From assembly GCA_030789695.1 (NCBI GenBank), contig CM061142.1:154228714-154292713 (forward strand): 64,000 nucleotides of DNA, written 5' to 3'. The notes beneath the pieces were generated by a model. That model was not told the origin of the DNA. It ran no database searches and saw nothing but the letters and a program-made list of their open reading frames with translations. The position numbers and the translations under genes were made by a program. Of the stretch, positions 43,792 through 55,109 are shown piece after piece. The number at the start of each line of letters is the position of its first letter. The first letter of the stretch is position 1. This DNA comes from Scilla litardierei. Taxonomy: Eukaryota > Streptophyta > Magnoliopsida > Asparagales > Asparagaceae.

Positions 43792-46012
43792 TCATAAAAT
43801 ATGAGTTTATGTAGGCTTGTTTCTTATGCATGCTAGTGTCCTTCGGACCCCAAATAGTGAATGCCTTGGGAGCACTATTCCTATTGGGAGCATGCACATG
43901 TGGTTGATTTCTACGTGGTGCATGTGTTCTACGAGGAACTGGCCTAGTGTATGCATAATGTAGATAAGCATGCGGCACATAATGAAATGGTGGTGGTAAC
44001 ATATGATACGATGCATGATGATAATTATTCATATAATAATGATGTGGGGGAACATATGCATGTGGGGGAACACGTGCGTGAGTGTGTCTCACTTGGTGTG
44101 CACGTGCTCATGGATGTGGAACATAGAAATCATCATAAGTATGAACTTGTGGAGTTGGAGGTGTGTTCCTACGTGGCATAGTATTTGTGTACATAAATGC
44201 ATGACCCTTCTTTGGAGGTCCACCCAAATTGGGTTTCTTTTCAAAAGGGGATGTGTACTTAGTGGAAGTACCATTGGTAGAAGAACTACCCATGGGGTGT
44301 TTACTCCCACTAGTTGAGGCATCCGAGGGTGGCCTTACAAAGGTGGTGGAAGATTTGGATGAATTTTCCTTCTTATACCCCAAACCAATACGATGATTGG
44401 CCGGAAGTAAGTCATTTAGAATATTATCTAAATGGTCCTTGCCTTTGTTGAATTTTTCAATTCGGCATATTGTGGACTCATATTTCTCAGTGAGAGAGTA
44501 TTTTAGCATCCAAAGTGGATACTTATGTTGTGAGTTCACAAACACATGACTTGAGATTCTCATTCTCAATACTCAAAGTTGAGTTTCGAGAAATCAAATC
44601 GGCTATCTCGTGTTCATCCGAATCCTCAAGGTTAACATGCTCAAGTTGAGACTTGAGATTTACAATCTCAGTTCTCAAGGTTTCAATAACGGTGTCGTTG
44701 TTGGTGATGACAGTCTTAGGTGTGTTTTGAAGACTAGTTAGCTCATCTTTGATTTTAGTATATCTATTTACCAATTTAGAATACTTAGACCAAATTTGTT
44801 CATTAGCTAATCTTAGGTCATCCATAGTTACCTCTTCACCTTCATCCTCGCTTTCATCTGAAGCGGTCTCTTGATCATGTTGCTCTCTTGCCATGAAGCA
44901 CATGTGTGCTTTCTCCACTTATTCTTCATCTGACTCTCCACTTGAGGAATCCTCTTCCGAGTCGGTGAATGTACCGACAAGCCCTTTCTTGTACTCCTTG
45001 TACTTTCTTGACTCGTCTAACTTTGGTGCATTCCACTTCTCCTTTTGTTTGTTGAGAGGACAATAGACCTTGATGTGTCCTGGCTTATTGCATTTGAAAC
45101 ACAAAGGAGCAGAGGCTTTAGTAGAACCAACTTTAGATTTGTTCTTGAAATTACCTTTTCGGAAGAACCGGTTGAACTTCTTTACCATGAGGGCCAAAAA
45201 TTCCATGTCCAACTCATCTTCCGATTCTTCACTATCGGTAGGAGTGGTAGGAGCGGCCTTGAAAGCAATCGCCTTTTTCTTCGGCTCTTCTTGCTTCAAG
45301 AATGCATTCTCCTGTCCTGCATCTTGATCTTGCTGTCCTTTCGTACCTCATATGACATCAAGGTACCCATTAGTTGAACAACAGTATATTTGGACATATC
45401 ATTACCTTTCTCGATAGCGTAAGTTCATTTTTCCCTACTCGAAGGAAGTACGTCAATGATCTTAGCGACCTTCTCTTCTTGAGTATAGATCTTCCCAAGG
45501 GCTTCCAACTCGTTGGTTATATCCACGAAGCGAGCATAGTACTCCTTAATTCTTTCACCATGTTCCATGTGAAATAACTCGAATTCTTTGTTAGCAACAG
45601 TGAGTTTAGAGTGCTTTACCCTGCTCGTTCCTTCGTGTAAGATTAGGAGTTGGTTCCAAATCTGATATGCACTCTTACAGGTGCATATCTTGTTGAAATC
45701 TTCAGGCTCCAGTGCACATTGTAAGGCATTCATTGCCTTGGCATTGTTCATCTCCACGGCGACCTTCACGGCAGTCCACTTTGTGAAGTATTCTTCAGTG
45801 GGCTCAACATACTCCGTTAACGTGGCTCTCCATAGTGATGCGCTCCGGAGGAAAGTTTCCATCCAGCATTTCCAGTACCCATAGTTGGTACCGTTGAAGT
45901 GAGGAGGCATAGTTGAGGAATGTCCTTCGATCACTGAAGAGGCTCCTTCACGATTCTTGTAGGGGCTGTAGTCGGAAGGTGGTCGAACGGCCTTGTTGTC
46001 GTTGTGTGTCAT
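43724..46012 (-). pseudogene. gag: Copia-2 gag pseudogene (zinc knuckle, coiled coil, His/Tyr-rich tail)
   Basis: ATG at 46012 (MTHNDNKAVRPPSDY). The N-terminal half has FNGTNYGYWKCWMETFLRS and the UBN2-type Gag core (KICTCKSAYQIWNQL). TGA at 45425-45427; frameshift before 45300; zinc knuckle CFKCNKPGHIKVYC (45060-45101); TAA at 44919-44921 before the MCFMARE motif; coiled coil (about 44840-44530); frameshift near 44520; NHRIGLGY; TGA at 44108-44110. The tail is rich in His, Tyr and Pro (about 44090-43880) and closes with FTIWGPKDTS and WTWLPKV. Intact Sirevirus Gag is much longer than average copia Gag; this fits. Confidence 0.88.
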
Positions 46013-46025
46013 AGCTATGAACTTT

Positions 46026-46037
46026 GCTCGGATACCA
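46026..46037 (-). other. Copia-2 primer binding site (initiator Met tRNA, one mismatch)
   Basis: Minus strand TGGTATCCGAGC, one base different from TGGTATCAGAGC, two bases inside the 5' LTR. Confidence 0.85.
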
Positions 46038-46039
46038 AA

Positions 46040-47547
46040 TGTAATACCCTGAAAGGTACTACACAAGTACTAGGGGTGAATAGTACTTTAAAATAATCAA
46101 GAGTCTAATTCCTAATTATCGTGCAATCATAAACAACTATGAAGAATTAATAAGTACAACAAGAGAATCACAACGCAAACACACGATGTGATGGGTTCAG
46201 ATCCACCCAAGTCTCCCCGACTTGTTCCTGGTGATCCTACGTCCCAGACACCCGGATCCCTTCCGGCTACTTGAGTTAGAATCCACTAACTCAAGGTTCC
46301 AATAAACAACTTCTTGTAGAAACTACTACAAGATCAAACAATACAACAATTCATATCGTGACTCCCACAAACCGGGATCATGAATTTCTCTCACAAACCG
46401 AGATAAAATCACAAATAATATAGTTAATGAAATAGAAAGTGCTTACCACAAAATCCTATGCCTTGAGAAATACTTACGGATTTAGGGCAAGGAAGGAAGA
46501 ATAGAGGAGATCACGAAACCCTAGCAATCACGAGATGAACATCGGGAGATGGCTAGGATGATGATGATGATCGAGATTCAATCCTTCAGAAAAATGATCA
46601 CTCAAGATCTCGAAAACCCTTTGGAGAAATTAGGTCACAAAAGAGAACCAGAGATTTTCGAGAGAGAGATAGAGCCTTGGAAAATGATAATCGAATCGAG
46701 ACAAAATAAGATCTGAATCCAATCTCATATATGAGAAATTTCCATATTGGAAACGAGTCAAACAGATATGAAAAGAATCAAAACAGATCAAGAAAAATCG
46801 TGGAAATAAAATCTCCAACGGCTGGAAAATTAAAGCAGCTTAATCGGTCTAAGAAGGATCACTAACCGATTAGTTTGAGAACTAGTTGGTCGGTGAACCT
46901 TCTTGGACCGACTAGAAGGTCGACAGAGAATTTAGTGAAATAAGGAGGGTAAACTAGTCGGTCTAAGAAGAAACACTAACCGACTAGTTTGACAGCTAGT
47001 CGGTTGGTGAACCTTCTTGGACCGCTAATTGGTCAACATCAACTAGGCTGAAATACACAAGGATGACTAGTCGTTCAAGAAGACTTTCCGACCGATTAGA
47101 TCGTCATCTAGTCGGTTAGTCCTTCTACTTGAACCAACTAAGATGCACAGAAAACCATGAAACGAAGCGAGAAGCTAAGGAACACATCCTAATGGCTTCT
47201 AAGGTAATCCTAGAGAAAAGATATGGTAAACATGAGAATTACTAGGCAAGTACTACTCAAGGCTTAACATTCTAGAAGACAATAAAATAAACATTACAAA
47301 CCGTCTTCAAAAGCTTCTACAGGGTTTGGGCACAACGATCACAAACCCTCGGCTTCATTAATACTCCTTGAGCTTCAACGAATCTTTAGGCACATCGATC
47401 ACGCGCTCTAAGGAAGTCTTGGGACATCGCTTGAGATCTACAAAGTAATTTGGCGACGATCTTTATAACTGCGCTCAAAGAGGATTAGTACCCAATATTT
47501 ATGTTTGTTCATCATCAAAACCAAATCAAGGTAATCAATGCTCAACA
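46040..47547 (-). repeat. Copia-2 5' LTR
   Basis: Matches 38266-39769 with scattered substitutions and small indels, for example GAGGGAGG reduced to GGGG near 46075 and a local insertion near 47320. Confidence 0.92.
46842..47135 (-). repeat. Palindrome-rich U3 module, Copia-2 5' LTR copy
   Basis: The same module as 39069-39372 with several boxes damaged by single changes. Confidence 0.85.
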
Positions 47548-47552
47548 GGGTT
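47548..47552. repeat. Target-site duplication of Copia-2, right copy (GGGTT)
   Basis: Matches 38261-38265. Confidence 0.92.
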
Positions 47553-48348
47553 TGGGGTAGGGTTGAGCGGTCGCATGGGGAGAGGGTCTGGCCGCCCTCA
47601 AACCGTAAGGTGTGAACCCTTCGAGTCATACATGTCTTGTCTTGTCTTGTCCTGTCCCGTCTAGCTTAGTCTCGTAGCCGATAGCACACGTTATGGCTAC
47701 TGTCTGCCGCGTTTACTTTTCCTGCACCGCTTTACTTTCTGCATAGTATAACTGCCATGTCATAACAACAACATGTTAATCAACCAGTAAAATGTTGCTC
47801 TTAAATTACCTTACACTTGCAGTAGAGTCTCTCACCCTTTCTTGTAGACTTTACCTGACGTACAGTTCCGTTTCTATTGGGTGATGTACGTCAGGTGTTG
47901 AGCAAGAGTACGTGGATGAACCGGACATACCCGAGTACTTGGAGCCAGAGGACGATGACCCGGAGCACGTTCCTGATGAGGACCAGACTTAGGGGTCTTT
48001 TTCCGTCGCTGTCTTACAAAGGTTACTACTTTCAGTTGGGTGCATATCACCACTTTACTTTCTGCCTAGGTTGGGTGCTTCGCACCACTAGTTTCCTTTT
48101 CTGCAGTTTGTTCCCATGCTTAGGCTCCTCTTTTTAGACTTTTGTACTCGCTGGATATTATCTCCTTATATTAATGAATGCGACTTTCTTTCTGTACTTC
48201 TGTTGTTCCGAATTTTATAAATGTAAGAACCTGAAATATTTAAAATGGTACCCCTACAGACGCTTATTGGGTCCGAGCCTCACAGCTCCGGCCCAAGCGG
48301 ACCTTAGTCACGTTTTGCTTCCATCGTTTTGGGAAGCAGGGCGTGACA
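47553..48348 (+). repeat. LARD-2 LTR 1, second part
   Basis: Resumes the LTR after Copia-2 and ends GCAGGGCGTGACA at 48348. It includes the acceptor-like TACGTCAG (to 47894) and the acidic frame at 47897-47992. Confidence 0.88.
47897..47992 (+). other. Open acidic frame in LARD-2 LTR 1 (31 codons, no ATG)
   Basis: Directly after an acceptor-like CAG, the frame reads VEQEYVDEPDIPEYLEPEDD and ends DEDQT before TAG. LTR 2 has the same frame open (53529-53624) with several replacements. LARD-1 and Tekay-1 LTRs have comparable frames. It could be an exon of a spliced leader or chance. Confidence 0.22.
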
Positions 48349-49414
48349 GGTTTTAGTGGTGTCATGCAAAAGTTCGGAACAATAAGAGTACCACATTCAT
48401 TTAATATCCATGTAGAAGTCTAAATTAGGTTTCCTTGTCTTAGATGGTAGGAAGACTTAGATAGACGTTCAGGTTTGATAGTCAGGCGCTTTGGTTAAGA
48501 CTTAGTCGTACTCATCTTAGGATACCTTAGTAGCCTCCCACCCGGTTCTGACCATGTTAGATTTCTAGAGTCCTTCTTTTAGTCATTCGCTCGAGTCCAT
48601 CGATTTCGGGCCCAGCAGAACGTAACCTTGATTCTCTTACGGCCCTTTCCTGAGATCTCTCTATTACAGTCTAGTTCATTAGGAAGCCTTAGTGCTGAGT
48701 TCTCCTGATCGCTAGATGGCTCGATAATTAGAACCCCTTATTTCTGGCATCTTTCCAATCACTACACTTCTATGTTATCGACCGTAGATTTCCATCATAG
48801 CTCTTCATGAATCATATCCTAGGCGTATTCATCATGCGATCATATTCTTTGCCCTTCATTCACGTGATCATTTTATGACGATTATCATTAATTCTTCGAA
48901 TCTCCCCATTGCGAATTCTGTTTCCTCTAAAAGTATTTTCAAAAATTTCTTATTAAATTCTTCGCTCGGTTTAACTTCTTTGAAACCCTTATTATATATA
49001 GTTTAAATTTCTCGTTTTTCGGTTGAGTTAAAATTCTTTTCACGGATTTTGAAAACTTCTTGGTCGAATTTTTTAGTTACTATCTCGTAATTATTTCTAT
49101 CTGGTATCCTTCATATTTCAGCTTTAAAACCATGTTACCGTTTTGAAAATTCAATATATCACTTTTCTTCTAAACTACGAAATTTATTTTAACCACTTAT
49201 CGTACGTACTTTTAGAATGTTTTCTAAACTAAAAAAGAACTTCAATTTTTTTAATATATCATATGTTCATCGTGCTAATACTTCAAGAGTCTTTGTATAA
49301 ACTTATTTTCACTGCAAAACAATCGCTACCTCACCCTCCTCTTTTCCTTGGTCTAACTCTTTTCCGAGTTGTAATATATTACCATCTGCTCGCTATTTCT
49401 GCGTATTTTTATAA

Positions 49415-49454
<40 letters not shown>

Positions 49455-50489
49455 GGTACCATATTTTACACATATCTTTCCTTTATCTCTTTAATTATTT
49501 TGAGCAATATTTTTGTCCCATCCAATTAGCTATCTCATTATCCTCGCCTTATCCGAACTTGTTCTTTCCGATCTTGTTTCGTTACGCTTTTGCTTTCGGT
49601 TTCCTTTCTATTGTTTAGACATTAGTGCCTCTAGTTTCCTGTGTCAACTCTAGTTTAGTAGTGGGCCCTATGGTTTTGTGATGTTGTCGTGGTGCGTGTA
49701 TATAGGTGGAGTGTGAGGACCTGTATGAGTGTGCTACCCTTAGGACCTTAATGATTGTCTCTTGTGTCATGTGTGTATACTCAGTGTGGTCCGTGATATA
49801 CGTATGTACTGAATGATGGTATTCATCTAGGTATGGATAGCGTCATAGCAGGTAATTCCTTAGACTTAGTCTTTTGTATTATAGTATAGCTTATCTTTGG
49901 CTGCATGTGATTGTATCAAAACTTTTGTTTTCTTTTAAACCAAATCTTTAACGTTTTGAAACTAGCCCACAAAGATCACACCCCTTATCCTCCCTCGTCC
50001 AATACCACAACTCCACATGGTTTTCTCGCAAGTTTTTTTTAGAACATGCCTTTCTTTTCTTTCCCTCTCCGGAGAGTTATTTCATTGTTGTTATATTATT
50101 AGAACTGGTTATTATTGCTATAGGATTATATTTGCGGGTAGGTATAGAGTGAGGTGAGATATGTGGTAGCGTTGATTAATTGATTTTGGAACACAAGGAT
50201 GTCAGATTAGATTTCTTTAGATGAAAAGAATGAGGTGTCCAAGACTTATTTATAATATCGATGTGTGACAGACTCAATGGAGAATTCTGGTTGGATGAAA
50301 TTATATACATGGGGATGGGAGCTTGATGGTTCATTAATTATGGAGGATAAATTTATGAGTTAATGTGATGGATGATATATTGGAGACGAGATGATTGTTG
50401 ATTTGCAAACGATAATGTGGATTTATAGTTATTATTATTATTTTATAAGTGATTCCGAGGGAGGAATTATTTCTAAGAGGTGGGTAGAA
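48349..50489 (+). other. LARD-2 internal region, non-coding
   Basis: 2.1 kb related to the LARD-1 interior from its first bases (GGTTTTAGTGGTG...GCAAAAGTTCGG), but missing GCCCATGCAGGTCAT-type sequence that LARD-1 has there. No gag or pol. It contains a TA microsatellite (49428-49451). It ends AAGAGGTGGGTAGAA, the likely polypurine tract. Confidence 0.8.
49428..49451. repeat. (TA)n microsatellite
   Basis: Twelve TA units in the LARD-2 interior. LARD-1 has a non-repetitive AAGTATAAAAG at the matching place (about 20288). Confidence 0.9.
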
Positions 50490-53400
50490 TGTAACGGCCG
50501 CTTTCAGACCTTTCGTATTTTTGCGCGTACGACTCTTTTCGTGTACGTATTTATTTTTGCCTCTTCTTGGATCCGGCCTATACAATGTGATATATCGTTG
50601 TGACCGTAAGGAAGAGTAGTTATTGGTGGGATTTCTAGTGAACGTCATTTCATGGGTCGTTCTCCCACAAATCAGGTTTGATTGTTGAGACGTCGTAGCT
50701 TTAGACTTAGTCGTCAGACCTTTTTTATTTTTTTAGTTCGTCTTTTGTGGACCAAACACGCGATTGACCATCGTACCCCCGAGCCTCTCGTCATCATGGT
50801 CGTCTCGATATTTTTTTCGTAATTTTTGGACACCCTTAGCCCAACCAAACCACTAATCAAAATCAAAGCTCAATTAGCCTTAACCCAAATTCAAATTTCA
50901 AATCCTAATCAAATCTTAATGAAATAAATTACGTATCACGAGGAGATTGCAGTGGTTATCCTCACATTTCTTTTCCCCTCTTTGCACAACCCCTCACTCA
51001 CACTCTCTCCTAGTCATCACCCAACTTATACCCCCCTCTCACATGCATTTAGCAAGATCTCTTTATATTATGCAAACCCTACCCTCTTCAACCCAAGTCA
51101 CGCAAGAACCCAATTGCAGCCGCCAAGGTCATCTCCCTTGCGTATTCTCCTCGTCGGTGGCAGCCACGGGCTTCCCCCCAACTCCAGCCATCCTCTCCTC
51201 CTCCTTCCTCTCTCCCTCTCTCCTCTCTCTCCCCTCCCAAAACACCTCAAAACTGCCCCCATGCCGCATAGATCTGCCCAGCTGCGTCTCGTCGGAGAAC
51301 ACGGCTGGCCGTCGCCCTCCGACAACCTCTGGCGACCACCACTACCTCCATAGGACTCTTCTCGAGTCTCCCTATCAACTGCACCCCTACTTGCTTACTT
51401 CTCTCATCTCGATCTCTTCGAAAACCCCATCAAACTCAGCCCATATGGCAATTTGGACAGATCTATCCATCGCCGAAAAAATGTCGCGCCCGGCTACCTC
51501 CGGCCATTGCTGGCGACCACCCTACCATCGTTGGACTCCTATCGAACCCCTCTATCATCTGCAATTTCCCTTTCCCTCTTCCCTCATCTCTAACTCCTCG
51601 AAAACCCGTTGAAATCAAGCTCTAGCGGCTGTTTTTGACAGATCTGTGCACTGTTCTTCAACACCAGCGTACGGCCATCTCCGACCACTTCCGACAACCA
51701 CTCCACCACCAGTGGATCCCTATTAAGCCCCTTTAACTACTGCAAGTCCCGTTTGACTCCTCTGATCGCTGCTTTTCCGCTGCGACGTGCGACAATGACC
51801 GCTGCACGAATCTGTCCTCTTCGTCTTCTTACGGCCGCCCACCACCATGCGCTGATGCCATCGACCACCCAACAGGCCGAGAAATCCCCACTGACCTCCT
51901 TCAATCCCTGGCATCTCCCTTGGATCCTCGAAGTTCACGCGTGTCACCGAACTCACGTGTTTTTACCTGACGTTGCCGCCGTCGTGAAGATCTGTTGTGC
52001 TACCTGCAACGGGAGAGAGATCATCGCTTGCTCGCTGTTCGTGCCACCACCTTGCTATCTAGAAGTGTCTCGCTGTGCTACCCGCAGTCGAGACGTTGCA
52101 GACAACGCCGAGCTATTGCCGTTCAGATCCGACATCCGCTTTTTGATCGACGTCAAAAGGTTAGTCCTCTAACGCGTAGTAAGAACCCCACTCTAGCAAA
52201 ACAAAAACCTAATCTGAAAACCGTCAACAATAACTAAATTTCATTTTCACACCTTTAAAACGTTGCAAAGTATTAGACCTCGACGAAGGACTGAATATCT
52301 ATGCAAATATGATAGATCGTCGACTAGACTGAACCAAAACGAAAATGTGACTGTGACTACTAGGATAGCCCCGTTGAACCTAGAAATGAACTCTAATAGG
52401 AATGATGAAAGACGTGTCCTGACACCGCCGTTGACCCGTTTCAGACGGACCCTCGCTGACGCACCACTTCGACGGGACGCTCCAGACAGACGACACTCTC
52501 ACCACCGCAGGCAAGTGTTTGCACTTGTATACTTTCGGCCACTTTAGGCCATCTACTTCTTAGAAAGTTAAAGTACAATTAAAGAGAACCAGATGTGAAA
52601 TGATAGCGTCAGAGACCCTCTTGACAGTTTAGACTTGACGACGAAGTCTGAGCACAAACAACAACAACAATTGACACCTTAGGGCTATTCTGTGAGTGCG
52701 TGCGTGTGGACCCCCTAGAATCAACAACAACAATAACTGCTACCATAGGTTTCACCTGTGTGTGCGTGCATGTGGACCCCTAGAATGAACAACTCCTTGT
52801 TACTTGTCGTGTTATGATCCCTGTTATACAAAAAGCCTCCAGGCGTTTCGGATGCTCTCCACGCGAGAGTGATCCCTGTTATACAAAAAGCCTCCGGGCA
52901 TTTTGGATGCTCTCCACGCGAGAGTAATCCCTGTTACACAAAAAGCCTTCAGGCGTTTCGGATGCTCTCCATATGAGAGTGATCACTGTTACACAAAAAT
53001 CCTCCGGGCGTTTCGGATGCTCTCCACACGAGAGTGATCCCTGTTATACAAACAGCCTCCGGGCGTTTCGGATGCTCTCCACGCGAGAGTGATCCCTGTT
53101 ACACAAAAAGCCTCCGAGAGTTTCGGATGCTCTCCCAGCGAGAGTAATCCCTGTATTGTCTTGTCTTAAGCACTTGGGTTTGGGGTAGGGTTGAGCGGTC
53201 GCACGAGGAGAGGGTCTGGCCGCCCTCAAACCGTAAGGCGTGAATCCTTCGAGTCACACATGTCTTGTCTTGTCTTGTCTTGTCCTGTCCCGTCTAGCTT
53301 AGTCTCGTAGCCGGTAGCACATGCTACGGCCACTGTCTGCCGCGTTTCCTTTTCCTGCACCGCTTTACTTTCTGCATAGTAAACTGCCATGTCATAACAA

Positions 53401-53980
53401 CAGCATGTTAATCAACCAGTAAAATGTTGCTCTTAAATTACCTTACACTTGCAGTAGAGTCTCTCACCCTTTCTTGTAGGCTTTAACTGACGTACAGTTC
53501 CTTTTCTCTTGGGTGCTGTACGTCAGGTGTTGAGTCGGAGTACGTGGACAAGCCGGACGTACCCAAGTACTTGGAGCCAGAGGACGACGACCCGGAGCAC
53601 GTTCCTAACGAGGACCATACTTAGGGGTCTTTTTCCATCGCTTCCTTACAGAGGTTACTACTTTCAGTTGGGTGCGTATCACCACTTTACTTTCTACCTA
53701 GGTTGGGTGCTTCGCACCACTAGCTTCCTTTTCTGCAGTTTGTTGCCATGCTTAGGCTCCTCTTTTTAGACTTTTGTACTCGCTGGATATTATCTCCTTA
53801 TATTAATGAATGCAACTTTCTTTCTGTACTTTCTGTTGTTCCGAATTTTATAAATGCAAGAACCTGAAATATTTAAAATGGTACCCCTACAGACGCTTAT
53901 TGGGTCCGGCCTCACACCTCCGGCCCAAGCGGACCTTAGTCACATTTCACTTCCGTCGTTTTGGGAAGCGGGGCGTGATA
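50490..53980 (+). repeat. LARD-2 LTR 2 (complete, 3491 bp)
   Basis: From TGTAACGGCCGC to GGGGCGTGATA; the last bases are TGATA instead of TGACA, a C-to-T change. It includes a CT-rich block, the donor-like AAAAG|GTTAGTCC (52160), six 55-bp repeats and the acidic frame 53529-53624. Confidence 0.9.
52816..53145 (+). repeat. Tandem repeat in LARD-2 LTR 2, 6 units of 55 bp
   Basis: Exactly 330 bp; the same unit as at 37821-38230. Confidence 0.93.
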
Positions 53981-53985
53981 GTGAG
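53981..53985. repeat. Target-site duplication of LARD-2, right copy (GTGAG)
   Basis: Matches 35496-35500. Confidence 0.9.
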
Positions 53986-54929
53986 CTACATGAATATTTT
54001 TTTTAGAAGGTAATTCCATCCACATTGATCAAAACACTTGAATAAACTCACAGCAGGATTTCAGAATTTCAGAGAAGGGTAGCTTGCTAAGAAAACCAAG
54101 GAAAAATTTGATCTTTTGATCTATTGAACACACACAAAACATGAATTTAAGATCATGAACAATCAAAATAACTTCATAGCATCATCATAACCCTTAAAAA
54201 AATTCCCTAACCAAGGTTAGAATCCTACCTCAAGAAATCCACTTTCTTCTTCTCTTCTCTTTCTCTTCCTTCCACCTTTCTTTCTCCTTGAAGGGCTAGG
54301 GTTTTCTTGAAATTTTTTGGAAGTAAAATTAGGGTTTGTAAACCTTGATGAAGAGGAAAGGGGGGAAGAGGGGGGTTTGTCCACTTCTAGAGGGGAAAAG
54401 AGGGAGATAGGAATGAAAAGAAAAGGTATGGAAAGTTAAAGAAGACGATAGAATTTCCTACAAAAATATCTATCTCTAAAATCCTCTTAGGATATGCATG
54501 CACATGATAAACTGAATTTAATACCCTCCCAAATTTACCCCTTAAGTTTCAAGTATTTACAAATTTGCTATTACTTTATGCACACACTCCTTTACTATAC
54601 ACACACACATCTTCTAGACCAAAAGACCATTTTGCCCCTCACCCTTCTAAATATTAACGAGTATGCCACTAATCCCATCCCTTTTCACACTAACCCACTC
54701 CTTCAAAATTACAAGTATGACATTACTTTACACACCTACCTTTACTCTACGCACACTTCCACCCGTATTGCCAAATGACCAAAATGCCCTCACACTCTTC
54801 ACGAAATTATACGACTGCCACCAGCCACATGCATGCCATATCACCTCTTACCAACTCCTTATACTCCCTCTACTCATGCGTAGAGGACTACCGTGTCAGT
54901 CGCTGTATAGGGCTAAACAGGCCATGACA
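53986..54929 (-). repeat. Tekay-2 3' LTR, second part
   Basis: Continues from 35500 and ends GGCCATGACA. It is AT- and CA-rich with no gene. Total LTR length is about 2.6 kb. Confidence 0.82.
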
Positions 54930-54951
54930 TCCTACCCTCCTTAAAATAAAG
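54930..54951 (-). other. Tekay-2 polypurine tract
   Basis: On the element strand TTTTAAGGAGGGTAGGA directly precedes the LTR. The GTCCTCGAAC-type phrase beside it resembles GTCCTCGGAA in Tekay-1. The stretch 54952-55109 before the pol stop is non-coding. Confidence 0.78.
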
Positions 54952-55109
54952 TTCGTCCTCGAACTTCCGAAGTCCAATGGTTCTAGTCTAAGAAGAAAAA
55001 TACTTCTAATTTCCAGGGAGCCTCTCTATATATTACCCTACACCACTGTCCCCACAAATTTTTTGCACTCAAGATTATCAAAAGAGACATCGATAAAGGG
55101 ATAAGATAC

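Larger units (their letters stand above)
38266..47547 (-). mobile_element. Copia-2, Sirevirus-like Ty1/copia element, full length
   Basis: 9.3 kb with two 1.5-kb LTRs (38266-39769 and 46040-47547), 5-bp duplications, primer site, gag, pol and polypurine tract. The LTRs differ at a few per 100 bases by eye, so it is among the younger insertions. Pol order (protease, integrase, reverse transcriptase, RNase H) is Ty1/copia. Pol keeps one frame with two stops; gag has more lesions. Confidence 0.92.
35501..53980 (+). mobile_element. LARD-2, large non-coding gypsy-type LTR element
   Basis: LTR 1 is 35501-38265 plus 47553-48348, the interior 48349-50489, and LTR 2 50490-53980. LTR starts (TGTAACGGCCGC), LTR ends (GCGTGACA; TGATA in LTR 2) and interior are related to LARD-1, but the tandem unit and much of U3 differ. 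No coding domains. Copia-2 sits in LTR 1. The element without it is about 9.2 kb. Confidence 0.88.
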
